Below, piece by piece: positions 1-13,582 of a stretch of DNA of 64,000 bases (position 1 is its first letter; each line of letters begins with the position of its first letter). A program made the position numbers and the translations under genes. Under the pieces are notes generated by a model. The model saw only the letters and a list, made by a program, of their open reading frames with translations. It searched no databases and was not told the DNA's origin. The stretch is from Conoideocrella luteorostrata (Eukaryota; Ascomycota; Sordariomycetes; Hypocreales; Clavicipitaceae): NCBI GenBank assembly GCA_032433595.1, contig JASWJB010000149.1, forward strand, positions 1-64,000, read 5' to 3'.

Positions 1-128
1 TTTTTTTTTTTTCGTTTTTTTTTTCCGGGTTGTTTTGGCGAACCTCAAATAGAGCAATACGTCCTATGCATCGTGTAAGTGACCAGGATCTTAGGTTTGA
101 GGCCTTTGGGTTGCATCATTAGGTTCCA

Positions 129-1020
129 TTAGGTTGATGGCTTGCTGCATGGCTCCGAATGTCTCTTCCACCGATGACTTCTTTCTGTAGAATAGCTCAG
201 CGGCTCATCTTTCAGTAAAAGTCCTCGGAGTCTTGAGCCTCCCATCATTTGAATGTGGCATACATCACCATCGCTTTCGGCAGTTGGTTGCATATGTAGC
301 GGGATAGGCTTGAGGCGGTGAGGTCGAAACGAGCGTCCATTGACAGGATCATTGATATCTACCCAGATTGCAGGTCCATGTCGATTTTCTTCTCTTTTCT
401 TCATTGGACCCCGGCCTTCGAGGCTGGGCTGTAAACTCTATATCTCACAGCATTAGTAACTAACCTGCCATTCCATGTAACTTTGACGCGGCGGTGAAAC
501 TCACGGTTGTGGCAGTTCTCAACCAGAAGCTTCCACACTCAACGCCCGACTTATCTGCCCATCGTCTTCTCGTCACTCCACCATCCACAGAATCGATTCT
601 TTTCAACCCTGCCTGCAGGATGTCTTCTCTATCAAGTTCATCTACTTCGCATTCTGCAGCACATAATGCACATAGGGGAGGTTGAAAGACTTCTTCGCCC
701 CTTGGTTGTCTGTGTTTCGTACCTTGACTTGGTTGATACAAGTCATCTGGCGAACCCAGAACGCCTTCGAGGAGCATTCGACTTCCGCAGAGCAGACAGC
801 CGTAGCAGGCTCTATGCCAGAAACACCAACCAAAGCTCACGCAATCTGTTCCTCGCATAATCAACTCCCCGCAGGCCCAGCATATCGAAAGATCTAAAAT
901 TGTGGTATAGCATTCGACGCAGGTGAGTCGGGCAGATCGCCCAATAGTATGAGGTTTCTGACCTGAGAGACGGTAGCAGAAGGTGCAAGTAAAAAGGTTC
1001 GTCTCATACCGTGCCGCCAT
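129..1020 (-). CDS. LIM-type zinc-binding protein
   Basis: Two exons (1020-505 and 437-129) joined by a 67-nt intron with a GTGAGT donor, a TTACTAAT branch site and an ATAG acceptor; the phase is 0 and the product is 274 residues. The N-terminal half is cysteine-rich. An early pair of CxxC knuckles (CTFC, CVEC) is followed by CWAC, then about 17 residues, then HRAC and CLLC, which is the CxxC-x17-HxxC-xx-CxxC spacing of a LIM half-finger. A further CALC follows. The C-terminal third is polar, without recognisable motifs. LIM fingers are protein-interaction modules, so a scaffold or regulatory role is likely, but I cannot name a partner. The ATG at 1020 is the first in frame. The reading of LIM rests on cysteine/histidine spacing only. 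Confidence 0.72.
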
Positions 1021-1767
1021 TCCGTAGATATATTAATCTTTCTGCGTCTCTTTTTTTTTTTTTAAGGAAGTATCCCGCAGACCAATAATCAGTTCTTGGC
1101 GTGCGACGGCCAAGTGTTGGTACGGATGTTTTCTGTGTCTAGTATGGTACAATGAAAAGCATGTTCAAACAGAAGCGAGCTGACTGGGGTGGTTTCTTTG
1201 GGTATTGGGTAAGCTGAATAAATGCGAGCAGGATGGAATCGAGAGGCAGTCATACGGTGTTGATAATTAGTAGACATAACAAGGCGCCATTCTCTCCGGT
1301 GTATTGTTGTTTCATATACATGCGAGGTGTGGAGGCAGGAGCTTCTCATTTATTCACACATGACAACATTGAATTCAATCATAGCAGCAGCACTTTAGAC
1401 AAGACCTACCGAGAAAATGTTTACATTGAAGAGTCCCAAAACTTGTACAAGCTATATCCACGAGTTCCTTATACGCCATAATTCTTCCCTATTCCCGATA
1501 CTCCGGTTATTCTGCCATCGTGGGCAGCACAAACGCGAGCCATAAAAAGCGCAAAAAATTCAAGCAGCCCTCATACTTGAGGGTCTGTAACTTGCGTCAA
1601 TTGCAAGTCTTTGTTTTGTATTTGTACAAATCGCCATCTCTATGTTCGAGACGCATCTCTTGAACCATTCCATCTCAGTTGGGAAAAAAAAGTCCAGCCC
1701 ATATAGTTCCGTTCTAGTCCGTATCTCCAAGAGCAATCTTCGTTCCTGAAACATAACTCGCCAGAAT
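1021..1767. other. Intergenic, no gene seen
   Basis: This gap separates two minus-strand genes and contains the 3' flank of the downstream basic protein and the upstream region of the LIM gene. A T11 run lies about 1050-1061, just upstream of the LIM start. Only short unsupported open frames are present. Confidence 0.5.
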
Positions 1768-4006
1768 TTATGCACGGTTCTTGGGTCGAGCCAGCATATT
1801 CAAGCGACTCATGCTGAGACCACCTGTCTTCTTCGCTGAATTTGCACTTGCGGGAGCCCGCACAGGAGTTCGCCCAGGAGTACGATTAGTAAGTGTTTTA
1901 CTAGGGGTTCGAGCGAATCGGCTTGTCTTGGTAGCGCTCGTCGAACCAGATTTGACAAATCTAGGTGCCAAAAGTTCTTGGCCCTCGGGTACATTCTCAT
2001 TCTTACGTTTTTTCGATGCGCGATTGTTGTCAAAATCGTCCTCATCCGAAGTAGCTCGGTGGCGCTTTTTATTCTGCATTCCGTGGGCCGTTCCGGAAAG
2101 CAACTTCATCGGACTTGGAGCTGTGTTCTCCTTGTTAGGATGGGAACTTGGCGATACCGCCGCAGGGAAGCTGCCTGGCATATTGCTAGCACCAACAGGG
2201 CCACTGACGTGTCGAACGCTAGACTGACCAGGCGAGGCACCAAACCCTGATGATGGAGCATCACCAAACTCGATGGTGTGATCGCTCCGGAACGTGAAAG
2301 TCCCTGGCCGCGACGGAGATACAGAGACGGCTCGACGCGATTGAGTATCGATTAAGTGTTTGAGGGGCGAGAGATCCGGATATAGTGAGTGTTCAGCGCT
2401 CGATTGAGTGAGGACGTCATCGAGTGCAGGATAATGTGTCTCGATAGTCTTCAATGCTGGTCTAAGCTTGAAGTTGCCTAGTCTCTGGGGAGAGGGCGAG
2501 TTTTGCGCGTTTACAGCCGTAACAACATCCGGCGTGAAAGTCACACGCTTTGTCAATTTTCGACGAGGAGTGGTTAGCGGAATTGGGGGGAGTTCTTTGT
2601 TGACTCTTGGGGCATCTGGCGTTTGCGAAACTTGAGGGGCTGGAATGGCACTAATGCCATCTTCCAATGCGCTCTTATTTCCTCCTAGGATAGACTTGAC
2701 TTTGCTGAAGCTCCTTGGGCTGATGATGCGGCGTTTGAGATCTATAGCCTTAGATGTAGTAGAAGTCAAACTACTCGTCGAAGCAGACTTGGACAAGCTA
2801 TGGAGACTTGACTTTGATGGCGAATGAACAAGCGAAACAGTTGACTTGAATGCTGGTTTCGCAACAGCTGGTGAAGGGGCCACAGGCGCTTTCTTGGGGC
2901 TAGCAAGTCGAGAGAATATGGAATTGGACTTGCTTGGTGATGCATTGTGTGATGACGTCGGCCGAGTAGTGGAAGCATCATCTTCCTGTCGCTGCTTGAC
3001 TCTCTTCACGCCAGATGTCGGTGGCGCCCTGGCGGCTGTGGAAAATTTCCCCGGAGTTGGGTTTGCATTTCGCTTCTTTACGTCGGACCGATGATCGCGG
3101 TCGCCGTCCAGATTAGCAGCAGAAGACTTACGCTTCAAACTAGGTTTCGGTTGTGCGATTGGGGGTTCTTCCGGACCCGTCTTGCCACCGGATCTCGCTA
3201 CCCCATCAGTTCTCTGTGAAGTTGGGGTAGCATCGAAATTAGCTTTGGATGGTGTGCGCTTCAGTGATTTGACCGGAGTGAAACGACCATCCTGCGCTCG
3301 CCAAGCAGATGCGTGGCCCTCGATGGAATCCATTTTCTTGAACTCGGCAATATGAGCGGCACTGAAGCGCCCAACCTTGCCCCGTGGCTTAGCAATTTGT
3401 CTGTCTGCTATACATCCACCGCTGTCCGCCTCTCGTTGCGCTACCAGCTCGGCCTTGATTTTGGCAGCCTGGTCTCGAATTTCATCCAGCATACGCTGAG
3501 CGCCTCCACTCAGCTCTGTATCCGCAGCATCACGAGCAATTCGGAATGTGAAGGCAGAATTAGGAGGGCACTGGACCTTGGAAGGGGTTCCGTCCTGGCC
3601 ACGAGGAGTACGTCCCTCTTTGGGAATGTCGGAAAACCCGAGTCTCAAGGCCGATGAAGGAGCACCAGTGCTGGATTGAAACTTGCTAGGATGCATTTCA
3701 CTCCGAGGAGGCTTCAGCGCCGAAGAAGCCGGTGTGCTTGGTTCAGGCCATGGTGAACGCATAGATGCGTCGGCGTCTGTGTCTGCGTCCGCGCGTCGGC
3801 AAGTCGTTCGTGATGGCGTCTCATCTCCTTCGGCGACGGACCCCAGTTCTGGAGTAGCTCGTTTCTGCATGCGACATATAAATTAGCAGTAAGTCACGCT
3901 GAGTTCGACATGTCATGATGGGATTTCTCGAGGACAAGGCAATCAATCATACCTTAACGGCGCTGGTGCTGGCCAGCCTGGCAGATCGTCGACGAGGCGG
4001 TGACAT
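1768..4006 (-). CDS. Long basic Ser/Thr-Pro-rich nuclear-type protein
   Basis: Two exons: 4006-3953 encodes an 18-residue N-terminus beginning MSPPRRRSARLAS, then an 88-nt intron (GTATGA donor, GCATGCAG acceptor), then 3864-1768. The product is 716 residues. The upstream exon is preferred to the ATG at 3870 because the join is exact and in phase and the new N-terminus is an Arg-rich, nuclear-localisation-like segment. The protein is mostly disordered and basic, with many S/T-P and TPxK/R sites suggestive of cyclin-dependent kinase targets. It has one predicted helix around the MLDEIRDQAAKIKAEL segment, a well-formed block around GRFSAAHIAEFKKMDSIEGH, and a TFTFRSDHTIEFG motif. It resembles a conserved hypothetical family of Pezizomycotina. 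I do not recognise a function; a chromatin or mitotic role would be guesswork. Confidence 0.8.
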
Positions 4007-7000
4007 GATTGTGCTGTATAGTCCTTGCCAATACTTCAACTGGTATAGTTTTTGGAAATAATTCTATTTAGCAAGCCGCAAAGCGGACCAGGGGGGAGCA
4101 AGGCAAGAATGTCTCTTGTGGTAGTGTTGTATGATGTCAAAGTGGGTAGCAGATTGGGTTTGTTGATATTCGGAGGGCGGTTTGTTTACTTCTCCTGGTC
4201 CAAGCTCCAAGCTGCCGCGACTCGTGTCGTTGGGACAGTGTCGTGCACAGTCATTTTAAATGTCACACTGTGTTAGTACTGTGTGGGTGTAGGGTGGCTT
4301 CAAAATCCGCTGGGTGTTCTTAAGCTGTGCCCTCACAGCGACGTTTTATAATAACGCAACATTTATGGGGTATTTATTTACTGATGTTGAGCGCTGTTTG
4401 CTTTATGTATGTTTCGATAAGAATATGTAAAATATATATGTGCAACTACTTACCTAGGTACGGAATACTCATTCATCTTCCAGCTCGACGGAACTTAATA
4501 ACACAATCTCGCCTTGCGGGGTAGGGGTACATCAGAAAAAAGAAACTATTTATTTTCTTTCATTTTTCATCACAATGCTTTCCCCAGCGAGGCGTCTTAG
4601 CATCGACTAACAGAAAAATCGGCTCTCAAAGTGGCAATCATCTCTACGGGGTGCATAGCACACCCGAAACACATACATACACGAAACCCACCGAAACCGG
4701 ACGTTATTGCGACGCACTGTCATGCCGGTAATAAAAACCCTGTTACCAAAATCCGGTGCGGAAAGGGTGCAATGCACATCCAGACGCTTTGGCCACTGGA
4801 AATGTTCTGGAAGCCTTGATGGCTAACCCAAACCTAAACTAAGTGCCGCTAAGTGAAATAAAGAAGGAAACGTCAAAAGATGTCAAGAAATTTTGACTAC
4901 GCCGGATTCGAGAATAATTGCGGATAAGCATGGGCGGTTGAGTTGAGTAGTAAAGTGATAAAGCATGGCAAACTGAACTATTGTTGTGAGGCTTGGCTTT
5001 AACCTTGCTTTACGTTTGTTCGTCAACGCCAAAGCTCCTCGAAAGGCGGTTCTCCTCCTTCCCTTTGAAGCAGGAGTGGGACTCGACATGCACGACAGAT
5101 CCTAACCATCTCTAGCAAGGGTCAAGGAAAATTTGCAATGGTCATTCTGGATGGCCAGCGGATTACGGTTTCGGTACTCTGTAGTCAAGTCCAACTCTCC
5201 GTACGGTACGGTACAATAGCATCGAGTCCGCTTTCTTTGCTTCGGAAGTGCGGTAAACGACATTCCGATGTCCCACTCCCGGAATAATATGGTCTGTTGT
5301 ATGTCTATTACTGCGAATGGTGCTGTTGTTTATAGACTGATTGAATTGGGGCTCGCGAGCAAGCGTCTATTTCATTAAGGCTAATTCATATGACGTCTCT
5401 AGTGATGGACTATAGTTGAGAAAATACTGGTCAACATTCGTGGGTTAACCTGTCCTCGAGGCAGGTATACATACAGGTCTGATCATAAACAGAAAGACTT
5501 CCGCAGCGACTGATTCCCCTAGAAAGCACATCATTTACGGGGTAAACCTTTCCGAAACCCATGGCAGGTGTAGAGAAGATATCACCAGACCATTACGTGT
5601 GCTAGCTCGAAAGTGTTCACCTAACATTGTCCCCAGATCGCAGCAAATGATGTCCGGTCGGTGATCCGAGCGATCAGTGGCCCCTCGTCTTCCGTAGTCC
5701 ACTCCGTAGATCTTGCGAAATTTCTTTCGCGCTACTCGGTACTAATCACGACATGCTCATCCTTATGTCACACGTCTGAGAGTACCAACTGGGCGCGGAG
5801 TACGGAGTACGTACTAGCATGTACTCCGTACTTCAACAAGGTATCTCAGCTACTGCCCCCACATTTGTCGTGTCCAAGCATACCAACGATCACAACCGAG
5901 CAACTAAGAGTGAGTGTGTATTGAACAGGGGAGTTGTAGGAGCACAACATAACGAACACTCATCACGATTCTCAAAGCCATTATTGTTATTTGAAATATC
6001 TATGCTGTACTCCGTACGCGCATGTCATTTATGACTTCTATTAGTTGACTTGTAGGATGATCCCTCTGTTCAAGACTAGATCATTGCGCGTCAATAATAT
6101 CGTCTAGCTCCTGCCCGGAACGGTTGGTCTGTTGCCGCCTCCTTGACAGACGGGAAAGTGCTCCCGGACCAGGGCAAAGCTAACAAGTCCCCTGACCCAT
6201 GGGCTCACGGGCTGTGAACAAAGAACAGAGAGGTTTGAAGATGTATCGTAGTACGGAGCAGACGCCTTGGAGTCTAGATAAAACCCGAGAAAACCGCGCT
6301 CCTCTACTCTGTACCGAGAGACAGACCCGACGGTAAGGTCATCCTGCGACAGCTTCGTTGGTTGACGGAGCTGTTCTTCCTGCATCCGGCATGTCGATGC
6401 GCAGCAAGTTTTTGTCCAAAATCCTCCAGCGTGGCATGACGCCAACACACGTAGCGTTGTCAACTCGCTCAACCTAGTCCCAGCCCTTGCCTAGTCATGA
6501 TTTCGGTATAACGCAATGTTTAGGGAAGATTGCGCACGAATCTCAACACGTGGAGGAGAGACTATCTATCGTCTTCTTGTAGTGCTGCGAAACAGCTTTC
6601 ATACCCAGAAACCTAATATGGAATTCTAACAAAGAGTAGGCAACCTAGGCCAAAGTGTAAATTAGAAGACATCAACTATTCACAAAAGAAGGAGCAGGAG
6701 CAATGACCATGGTGGTCAAACAATTAACCAAAAAAATGCGAGAGGGACAGCCTTTGAACATAGCAGGGCGTCACATCATGGTGCTTGAGAGACGGTTCTT
6801 AGCAAGGAGGATCGTCCGTTACGCCGAGCCATCGTCTGCTTGTGCCAACACTGTTGGGATTCACATTCGGAATTCGAGCCATACATCCATCCTGCAGAAC
6901 AGCCACGCGCTGGATATTTATATAACTGTTGACCTCCTTCATTTTTTGGCCACCACCGGGTTACCCGACAGATACCACCACGATAACAATTAGCGGCACC

Positions 7001-8978
7001 GTCAACTCAATCACAGAAGTCAGAATGTTGAAACCAATAGAGTTTTCCTAGCTGAACACTTGTGTCGTCGTTGCTAAAAAACAAGACGGCTCGTCGGCTG
7101 CCGGTTTTGCACCGCGGACGACCAACGTCAATTTAAGTGTAGACTACGGAGTACCGGGAAGGTACAAAGAGAATACATGGAGAAGTCGATTTGGACGCAG
7201 CATGAAGGTCATGTGGTGTCTGTTCCAGCAGGTTTCTTGAGAGTAGCGAAGGTGACCAGACACTAGCGGGAGGTCGGAAGACGCCATTGTCTTGCGCAAT
7301 CAGCCCAGTACCATTCCCCCCCCTACCTCGCCGGTTGTCGGCATTCGCCAACCTCCACCAGCGACTAGACGATGGCAGAGTCCAAGGAAACGAGGATTGG
7401 ATACGGAGTACACAATAGTAGCCGAGGTCCCCGGCGCATAGATATACACGCCATAAGACAAGGCACAGAAGAAAAGAACAACCAACTAGAAAGAGTCGTG
7501 TAGAGAGTATAGGCTTGCTGAACTGTATGAATATCGTTGTTATTTAATAGTATGTACGGATTGAAACCGTCTTGGTCTTCGGAGTAGAAGATGAGCTGCT
7601 GCTAAAGAGACCCATGACTCGACAGGGGAGAGGGAAAGTGGGGTGTGCGCCATGAAAAACGTTCCTCCGCGGGCTCGTTTAGTCGACATTGTCTGGCGGT
7701 TGCACAGAGTTTTTTCACTGTCGTGTTGCCTGTGTAAGCACTGGTATGTGCGAGAGTGCTGTCCGGGGGCTGCCCAGAATCAGGCCAATTTTGTCCATGG
7801 TTGGGCAAGCGCATCGATGATGAACGAACGCCTCGTTGTAATATCCCCAGTCATCGTGAGCTGTCACCATACCTTGTGTTTTGGTTCCATACCCCACGGA
7901 GCAGGCGCAGCGACCATCGCTGGGCTGCTGCCGCCGCCGGCCGTCAACACCAGCAGGTATAGGATGATGGACTGGATGGTTGGCGGTGGATAGCGAGTAG
8001 AGTCCACGAGCAAGATCCCCGATGAGCGAGGAGAGACCCGAGCAGACCAGGTGATGTGCTGGCTCCAATGCGCATGCATTGGACCGTGGAACACCCTCGT
8101 TGCCGTTGACGGAGGATGGGGAGGAGTTCGTGCCACAGCTGCTGGTCTCACACAGCAGGTTCTTGGCAGTGAACTGCAATTCCAAACATGGATGCTCGTT
8201 AGTTACTACTCTGGATATTCCTTTCAAAGAATACCTTTCTGCCAAGTCTCTACGGAGTACGGAGTACGGTACGAGGGGAATATGGCTTTCAGGCATTGCT
8301 GCGAAGGCACTTACGGAGTACTCCGTACGGAGTATGGGCCAGAGACAGAACCGATATTACTCCCGTCTGTAGCAGACCGTGTGGTAGTCCCGGGGACTGG
8401 AAGTCCAGTCCAAGTCCGACTTCGCTCCACCCGACTGGAGCATTGTGAGGGGACATTTTGAGGGGGCGCATGGCGCTGAAATCGGCTGGGGGTGGAGTGG
8501 AGGGCGCTTACGCTCTCCTGCACTGGAGCCTTTGCAAGCGTGCAGCGGATTGTGTATGCTAGTGCTCCGTAAAGTGGATGGGCCATGGGTCATGGGCGTC
8601 GTGCAGGTCGCAAAAAAACGAAGCCAGCCATTGCATGGTGGTCCAGTAATGGCGAGACTTTGGGGGCACGCCTCGCCGGCTGGACTGGGCTGGGGCGTTT
8701 GGAACATTCGTCGACGACGACGGGCCTCTAGTCCATGTCGCCCTCCCCGCCCCTCCCCAGGTAGCCTCGCGGCGGCCCAGCAAGCTGGCAAGACGGCGAC
8801 GAACTCGAGCAAAAATTGGTAGCCACAAAGCAGGCAAGGTCCAACCATGGCCCAGGCAAAAAGTCCAAAAGAAGACAGGGCTTCTGCGCTGCGGCTCAGC
8901 ACCCCTCTCTAATTCCATTACATAAAAGCGACGGGCACGCTGCCTTGTCTGAGGTCCCTTCGACCTCACTTTCAACGG
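4007..8978. other. Long gene-less stretch
   Basis: I see no supported gene in this 5 kb region. It carries several copies of TACGGAGTA/TACTCCGTA (for example 5801-5810, 5821-5830, 6007-6017, 7145-7154, 7402-7411). Open frames at 6104-6472, 7133-7351 and 7715-8296 (all minus) have no family resemblance. A minus-strand stretch near 7864-8000 has a hydrophobic segment followed by a GTATGG donor-like site, so a small spliced gene cannot be excluded. Confidence 0.4.
8251..8335. repeat. Clustered TACGGAGTA motifs
   Basis: Two overlapping direct copies lie at 8251-8269. A head-to-head arrangement follows at about 8312-8335, in which TACGGAGTA runs into its reverse complement and back, giving a perfect short palindrome. 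The same motif is scattered through the intergenic parts of the window. Confidence 0.7.
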
Positions 8979-9002
8979 GATCCAGATCCAGATCCAGATC
9001 CA
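8979..9002. repeat. GATCCA hexanucleotide microsatellite (x4)
   Basis: Four perfect GATCCA units in the region upstream of the bZIP gene, probably in its promoter or long leader. Confidence 0.85.
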
Positions 9003-9216
9003 GCACCGGCCGGAAGAGCGACAATTGCATCTACTCTGATATTGCGGGCAGAGCCTCTCTGCTGCTGTATTTGGCCAGCCTGCCTGCCTGCCCTTGTGCT
9101 CGCTGTTCCCCGCTCTGCATTTTTTCCCCCTGCTCCTCTGACAGCCGCCACAACGCGCCGACATCCTCCTCATCAGGGCCGGCCAACCCACTGTCTTACC
9201 AGACCAGACCTTTTCC

Positions 9217-9244
9217 CTGCCCGCTGCCCGCTGCCCGCTGCCCG
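9217..9244. repeat. CTGCCCG heptanucleotide repeat (x4)
   Basis: Four perfect 7-nt units in the pyrimidine-rich stretch (about 9050-9530) before the bZIP start. The C/T-rich composition is typical of fungal promoters and leaders. Confidence 0.85.
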
Positions 9245-9534
9245 CTACCTGCTGACCGCTGCCTGCACTGCAGCACTTCATCTACCAAGCAAAACCTTGA
9301 TCGTTATCACCACGCAGAGCTTTTCCGACTTCATCCTATCGCCGCTGCACCTACCCTGACGCCCGGTCTTTTTTTATTTATTTTGGGTAGTATTCGTGCC
9401 TGTACAATTCGGTTTCTTCCGGCCTTTAGTTGACGTCCTTCGTCACTTGCCAGCGTTTTGTTTTCCTCTGAGACTGGGGGCGCATGCCGCAAGGCGGCTG
9501 TCATCTTTAGAGGCCCTGCGCCGCGACCCTTGGG

Positions 9535-11128
9535 ATGGCAGACGAGATGTCCATCGATAACAAGCCCAACCCTTCCCACCGTGACGAGCCCGACGACTCT
9601 GGTGATTCGACTCCAGAGAGAGAGCATGAGCACATCCCTTCAGCACCCACCTCCAGCAATAGCAACCACCCCATCCAGGAAGGCCAGCAACCCAAGAGGA
9701 AGGGTGGCCGTAAACCAGTGAGTCCTGCACTGCAATCCAATGCCCCTCACCTGAATTTGACGACGATGAGCACCAATGCCTCTACGCCGTCACGGAAACA
9801 ATCACAACTACACCGCCTTACCACACTGCATCTCATCTTATTTACTATATATTATCTGCGCAACGCATCCACCAAGCCGTCGATCCCCTTCAAATCATAT
9901 ATTCTTTGAGCGTCAGCTCGCCACAAATTTGCTGAACATACACATTTCATCCTGGCTACGCGCACATGCATGAGCCAAGACAATTCATTACTGACATCAT
10001 AACGTCAGATATACGCAACATCAGAGGAGCGTAAACAGCGTAATCGGCAGGCCCAGGCAGCGTTCCGTGAGCGCCGAACTGAGTACATCAAACAGCTCGA
10101 GGAGACTATTAGGGTTCACGAGTCCAACTTACACAATCTTCAATCCGCTCATCGAAATGCCGCCGACGAGTGTCTCATGCTCCGTTACAAGAATTCTTTA
10201 CTGGAGCGAATCCTTCTCGAGAAAGGTCATTACTTACCAGCAATGGCACTCCAGTCTGATAGTCACGGTTATTAACATGGCATTGCTTCATTAGGCATCG
10301 ACGTTCAGGCCGAATTGCAAGCCAAGTCGGACAGTCCTAACCTAGGACCTGCACATGTTCCCCAAAATATTGTGCAGCCGCCACCTATCCAGCGACCTAT
10401 CATGAATCGACACCACAATCGGAAGTCCAATTCAAGCATCGCCCCGAAGCTCGAGACAGCCGGTAGTGGTCTGCAGACTCACAAGCCGGTCACCTCCCCA
10501 AAGAATCGCCCGACCCCGTCATCCCATTCGAACTCACCCACCAATCCAGGCTCGACCTTTTCGCCGGCACCGTCGGACAGCATTTCCATGCGGGGGTCCA
10601 TTTCCGGCCTCGCTGCGGCACGCCAGCAGCTGTCCCTCGGTGGTGTCGGACAAGCAGCGCGAAGTTCTGTGCTGCAGCAGACTGCCACACCCCGCAGCTC
10701 TCTGGCTGGTGCGGGGGCCTCGTATTACCCGACGCCTTCGTTCCACAATCATGCTGAACAATTAGGTGAGTTGAGGCCCCCATGATGAGTAGGCGAGATT
10801 CACCACACTAACTGGTATTGCTGCAGATCATCATAAGTATGACAATCAGACTGAGATGGTTGACGATTCGGAGCTCGAAACCCCGAATGGATCAGGCTGC
10901 TTTGGGCTCGCCTTTAACAGCGACACAACTCATCCCATGATGCTTTCCCCTGCTTCTACAGGTCCCCAACACCATGAACAAGGTGGCCATCATGCATCGG
11001 TGTCTGGGCAGCACTTCCCATCCATGTCCTCGCTGCTTGATCACCAGGACTGGGACCCTTTTGGCCTGAGTGCCAGCATGGCTTTCCCTGCCCAGCAATT
11101 CCCTTTCGACCAAACCACCATGCGGTGA
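9535..11128 (+). CDS. bZIP transcription factor
   Basis: Four exons: 9535-9717, 10009-10225, 10295-10765 and 10827-11128, giving 390 residues. The first intron is unusually long (291 nt); the others are 69 and 61 nt. Exon 2 encodes the DNA-binding domain. The basic region (about residues 68-84) contains RNRQAQAAFRERR, matching the NxxAQxxFR signature, and is followed by a leucine-zipper helix ending in LLERILLEKG. This is the Yap/AP-1-like fungal bZIP type. The rest is Gln/Ser/Pro-rich and disordered, with an acidic, aromatic C-terminus that could be an activation domain. The start ATG follows a long pyrimidine-rich leader. It acts in the nucleus as a dimer; the target pathway cannot be read from the sequence. 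Confidence 0.9.
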
Positions 11129-13582
11129 AGGGCATATTCCAGAATTTCCGAAGCGAATTCTCTTGGAGTCTATTTGGCCGCTGAGATAAACAAAATTTAC
11201 GACAACTCCCACATTTCGAATCTACGAACAAACGAAAACAATCTTCTTTGGTCCGCAACACCATGTCGAATCGCAATGCCGTGAGAAAGGGCGGCACATT
11301 CACTGATATCTGAATATGAACCCTTTGCCTCAGTGCATAGCGACTGCCCTGGTTGGAATACCGGGCACTTGAAAACGTGGTGTCAACGGCTCCAGGACGA
11401 GTCAAAGACATGATGCATGCGAGTACTCACTCTACCGCATAGAGTGTCTTGACACCAAATTCAACTTGCGTGGAGACACGCAAGCTTTGCTCTAAGCTGA
11501 GATGCTGAAAACATGAGCAATTTATGCCAACACCTTGCAGCGAATTGTTTTGTTACGACCTATTATTATTTGGCTGCGCCGCTTCTATTACAGTACTTGT
11601 CATTTTTTATAAAAGTTATTATTGCTTGGCCAGTGTTGTGTTGTGCCCCTCATTCGCCGGCGCTTCTTTGTGGCGTGATGTCTGCATCCCATTCAGGCGT
11701 CCTGGCAGGCTGGTCTATCAGGATGGTCGAATTTGACTAATATACCCAGCGAGTCGAGACTATAGCGATAGGGGTTACCAAAAGTTAAAGGGAAAAGGGA
11801 TGCTCGGGAAGCGTTTCGGCTGAACGTGATGTTATTTTATACTACTTACAGTATTATTGTCTCGGCGCTACGAAAGGTGGGAATTCTAATTCTTGGGATA
11901 CAGAATACATTCACAAAACTCGGGACAAAAATAAGGGTGGCGCGGGCTTTCACGGTTTTGATGGTCAGCGGCATACAGGATAGCGTTTCTCTTGTTTGTT
12001 TTTAGCATGCCTGAATGAGTATAATCATTGTCTTTCAAGCACACAAGGGAGTCTTGTTGGTAAGGGGTTTTTTTTCTTCCCGTGTACCACTCTCTTTATT
12101 CGACTTTTCTATAAAGCGTTCAGCGTCTTTCTTGTATATTAGATTTTCAGAGGCCGTTCCGACATCCCGACTTGGGCGGTGGCGTTCAAGGCACTGCTCG
12201 TGGTCACGGAATCTCGTCCTCCTTTCACTCTTACCGTGTAAACTAAACCATCTTTGTTTAGTAGGTCGCCGATACGGAGTACATGTGGGGAGAAGTGATG
12301 GCGCGTGTCTCAGGTCTGTGTGGACATTTGAGGGAAATTTTTCTCGGATCACGAGGACACGAGAGTCTTAAAGGAGTGGGTGATGCGGGTAAGGCGGGCT
12401 GGGGAAAGCGGGTCTTGTAGATGCGTGGTGCCACTCAGTTGTTGGGCTAGAGAGAAGAATGTCAAACTATCGTGAGATTTTTAGCACGTAACGTAGGGTA
12501 GTTGATGGCGTATACGGGGAATGCGTTAGCCAGGGGCTGGGACGTGGAATGTTTGTGAATGACGAGCCATGATGACCTTTCTTTTCTTTTCTGTCTCTCT
12601 ATGTGGGTAGATAGTACTCCACACCTTACCCGTTGGCTCGATGCGAATTATAAGCGAATATTAGTGTGTGATTGTGATTGTGATTGTGATGGTGCACGAC
12701 CGGCAATTGGATTGCATGCAACCCACGAAGCACGAAGGACGGACTGTATGGCAGTATGGTAGCACGACTACGGAGGAACTAGCACATACTTTTTGGCCGT
12801 GCGGTTGTCAGTGGAGAGGTATGCTTATTTCCCCGGCCTCACATCCCCACATAGTTAAAGCTGGAAAATTCCCGTGGAAACTTGTGCTGAAATACGTCAC
12901 ATGACTGTGCCTGACTGTGTCACAGCATTTTAGTTTGTGGAACGTGATTGAGAAGAATGCAGTGGTTCGAGATTGATTAATCTTACGATTTAACTCGCCG
13001 CCGGGCAGTAGCTGGGCGCGCAGGGGCTTGACCGGGGTAGTTGCCCACCCCCCCAGGTGACGAGTTGGGGGAGGAGGGGGGGGGGGGTTTGTAGTTACTC
13101 CGTACGCCGTGCACGTCTCTTCTACTCCGTACTCCGTACTCCGTAGTTGAATGAAGATATTTTATTGTCTTGAGTTTTAACTAGTTACTTCGTAGTTGAT
13201 TGCTACTAGTGCTCGGTGCTCCGTAATTGGATTTGTGATGTGGAGAGCATGCGCCTGCTGCTGTGGACCTTGTGTATTGTGTTGTTGCGGGGAGTTTTTC
13301 CTTTTCTTTCTTTTTTTTCTTTTTATTTGAAAAAGGTCAACAGGAAAAGGCCAACTTACTTAAGTAATGACTGTATGGTGAGGGCCATGCACTTGGTCAG
13401 GCCATTGGGCTACGTAGTGACTGTTACGGTTTCGACTTTCGAACTGTTAATATACGCTACGACACGATGAAGATTGGAGATCATGTAAGGTTCTGGAGCC
13501 GGGTATTGGCAGACACATCAAGATAACACGAGATCCTCTCATAGAGTCTGTGCATCATCTCCGTCTCAAAAGCAATATTTCG
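11129..13582. other. Intergenic, no gene seen
   Basis: The 3' flank of the bZIP gene and non-coding sequence. It holds a TGTGAT hexanucleotide repeat at about 12665-12690, a G-rich run near 13050-13088 and a triple TACTCCGTA at 13123-13145. Open frames here are short and unconvincing. Confidence 0.45.
13123..13145. repeat. Triple overlapping TACTCCGTA
   Basis: Three copies of TACTCCGTA overlap by two bases each in one orientation, in intergenic DNA. Confidence 0.8.

Noticed and set aside
1..26. Poly(T) at the window start as a retroelement tail
   Set aside because: Only a short T-rich tract at the edge with no adjacent element-coding sequence or target-site duplication visible.
7560..7640. 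Minus-strand short peptide starting MGLFSSSSSSTPKTKT, reminiscent of a cytochrome-oxidase assembly factor N-terminus
   Set aside because: No downstream exon with the expected cysteine motif was found in the following kilobase.
7715..8296. Minus-strand 193-residue open frame
   Set aside because: Composition is not protein-like, it overlaps open frames in four other readings, and it has no recognisable family; the GC-rich region upstream of the bZIP gene produces many chance frames.
8357..8902. Minus-strand 181-residue open frame with a hydrophobic start
   Set aside because: Low-complexity Arg/Pro-rich translation antisense to other open frames; no introns or family support.
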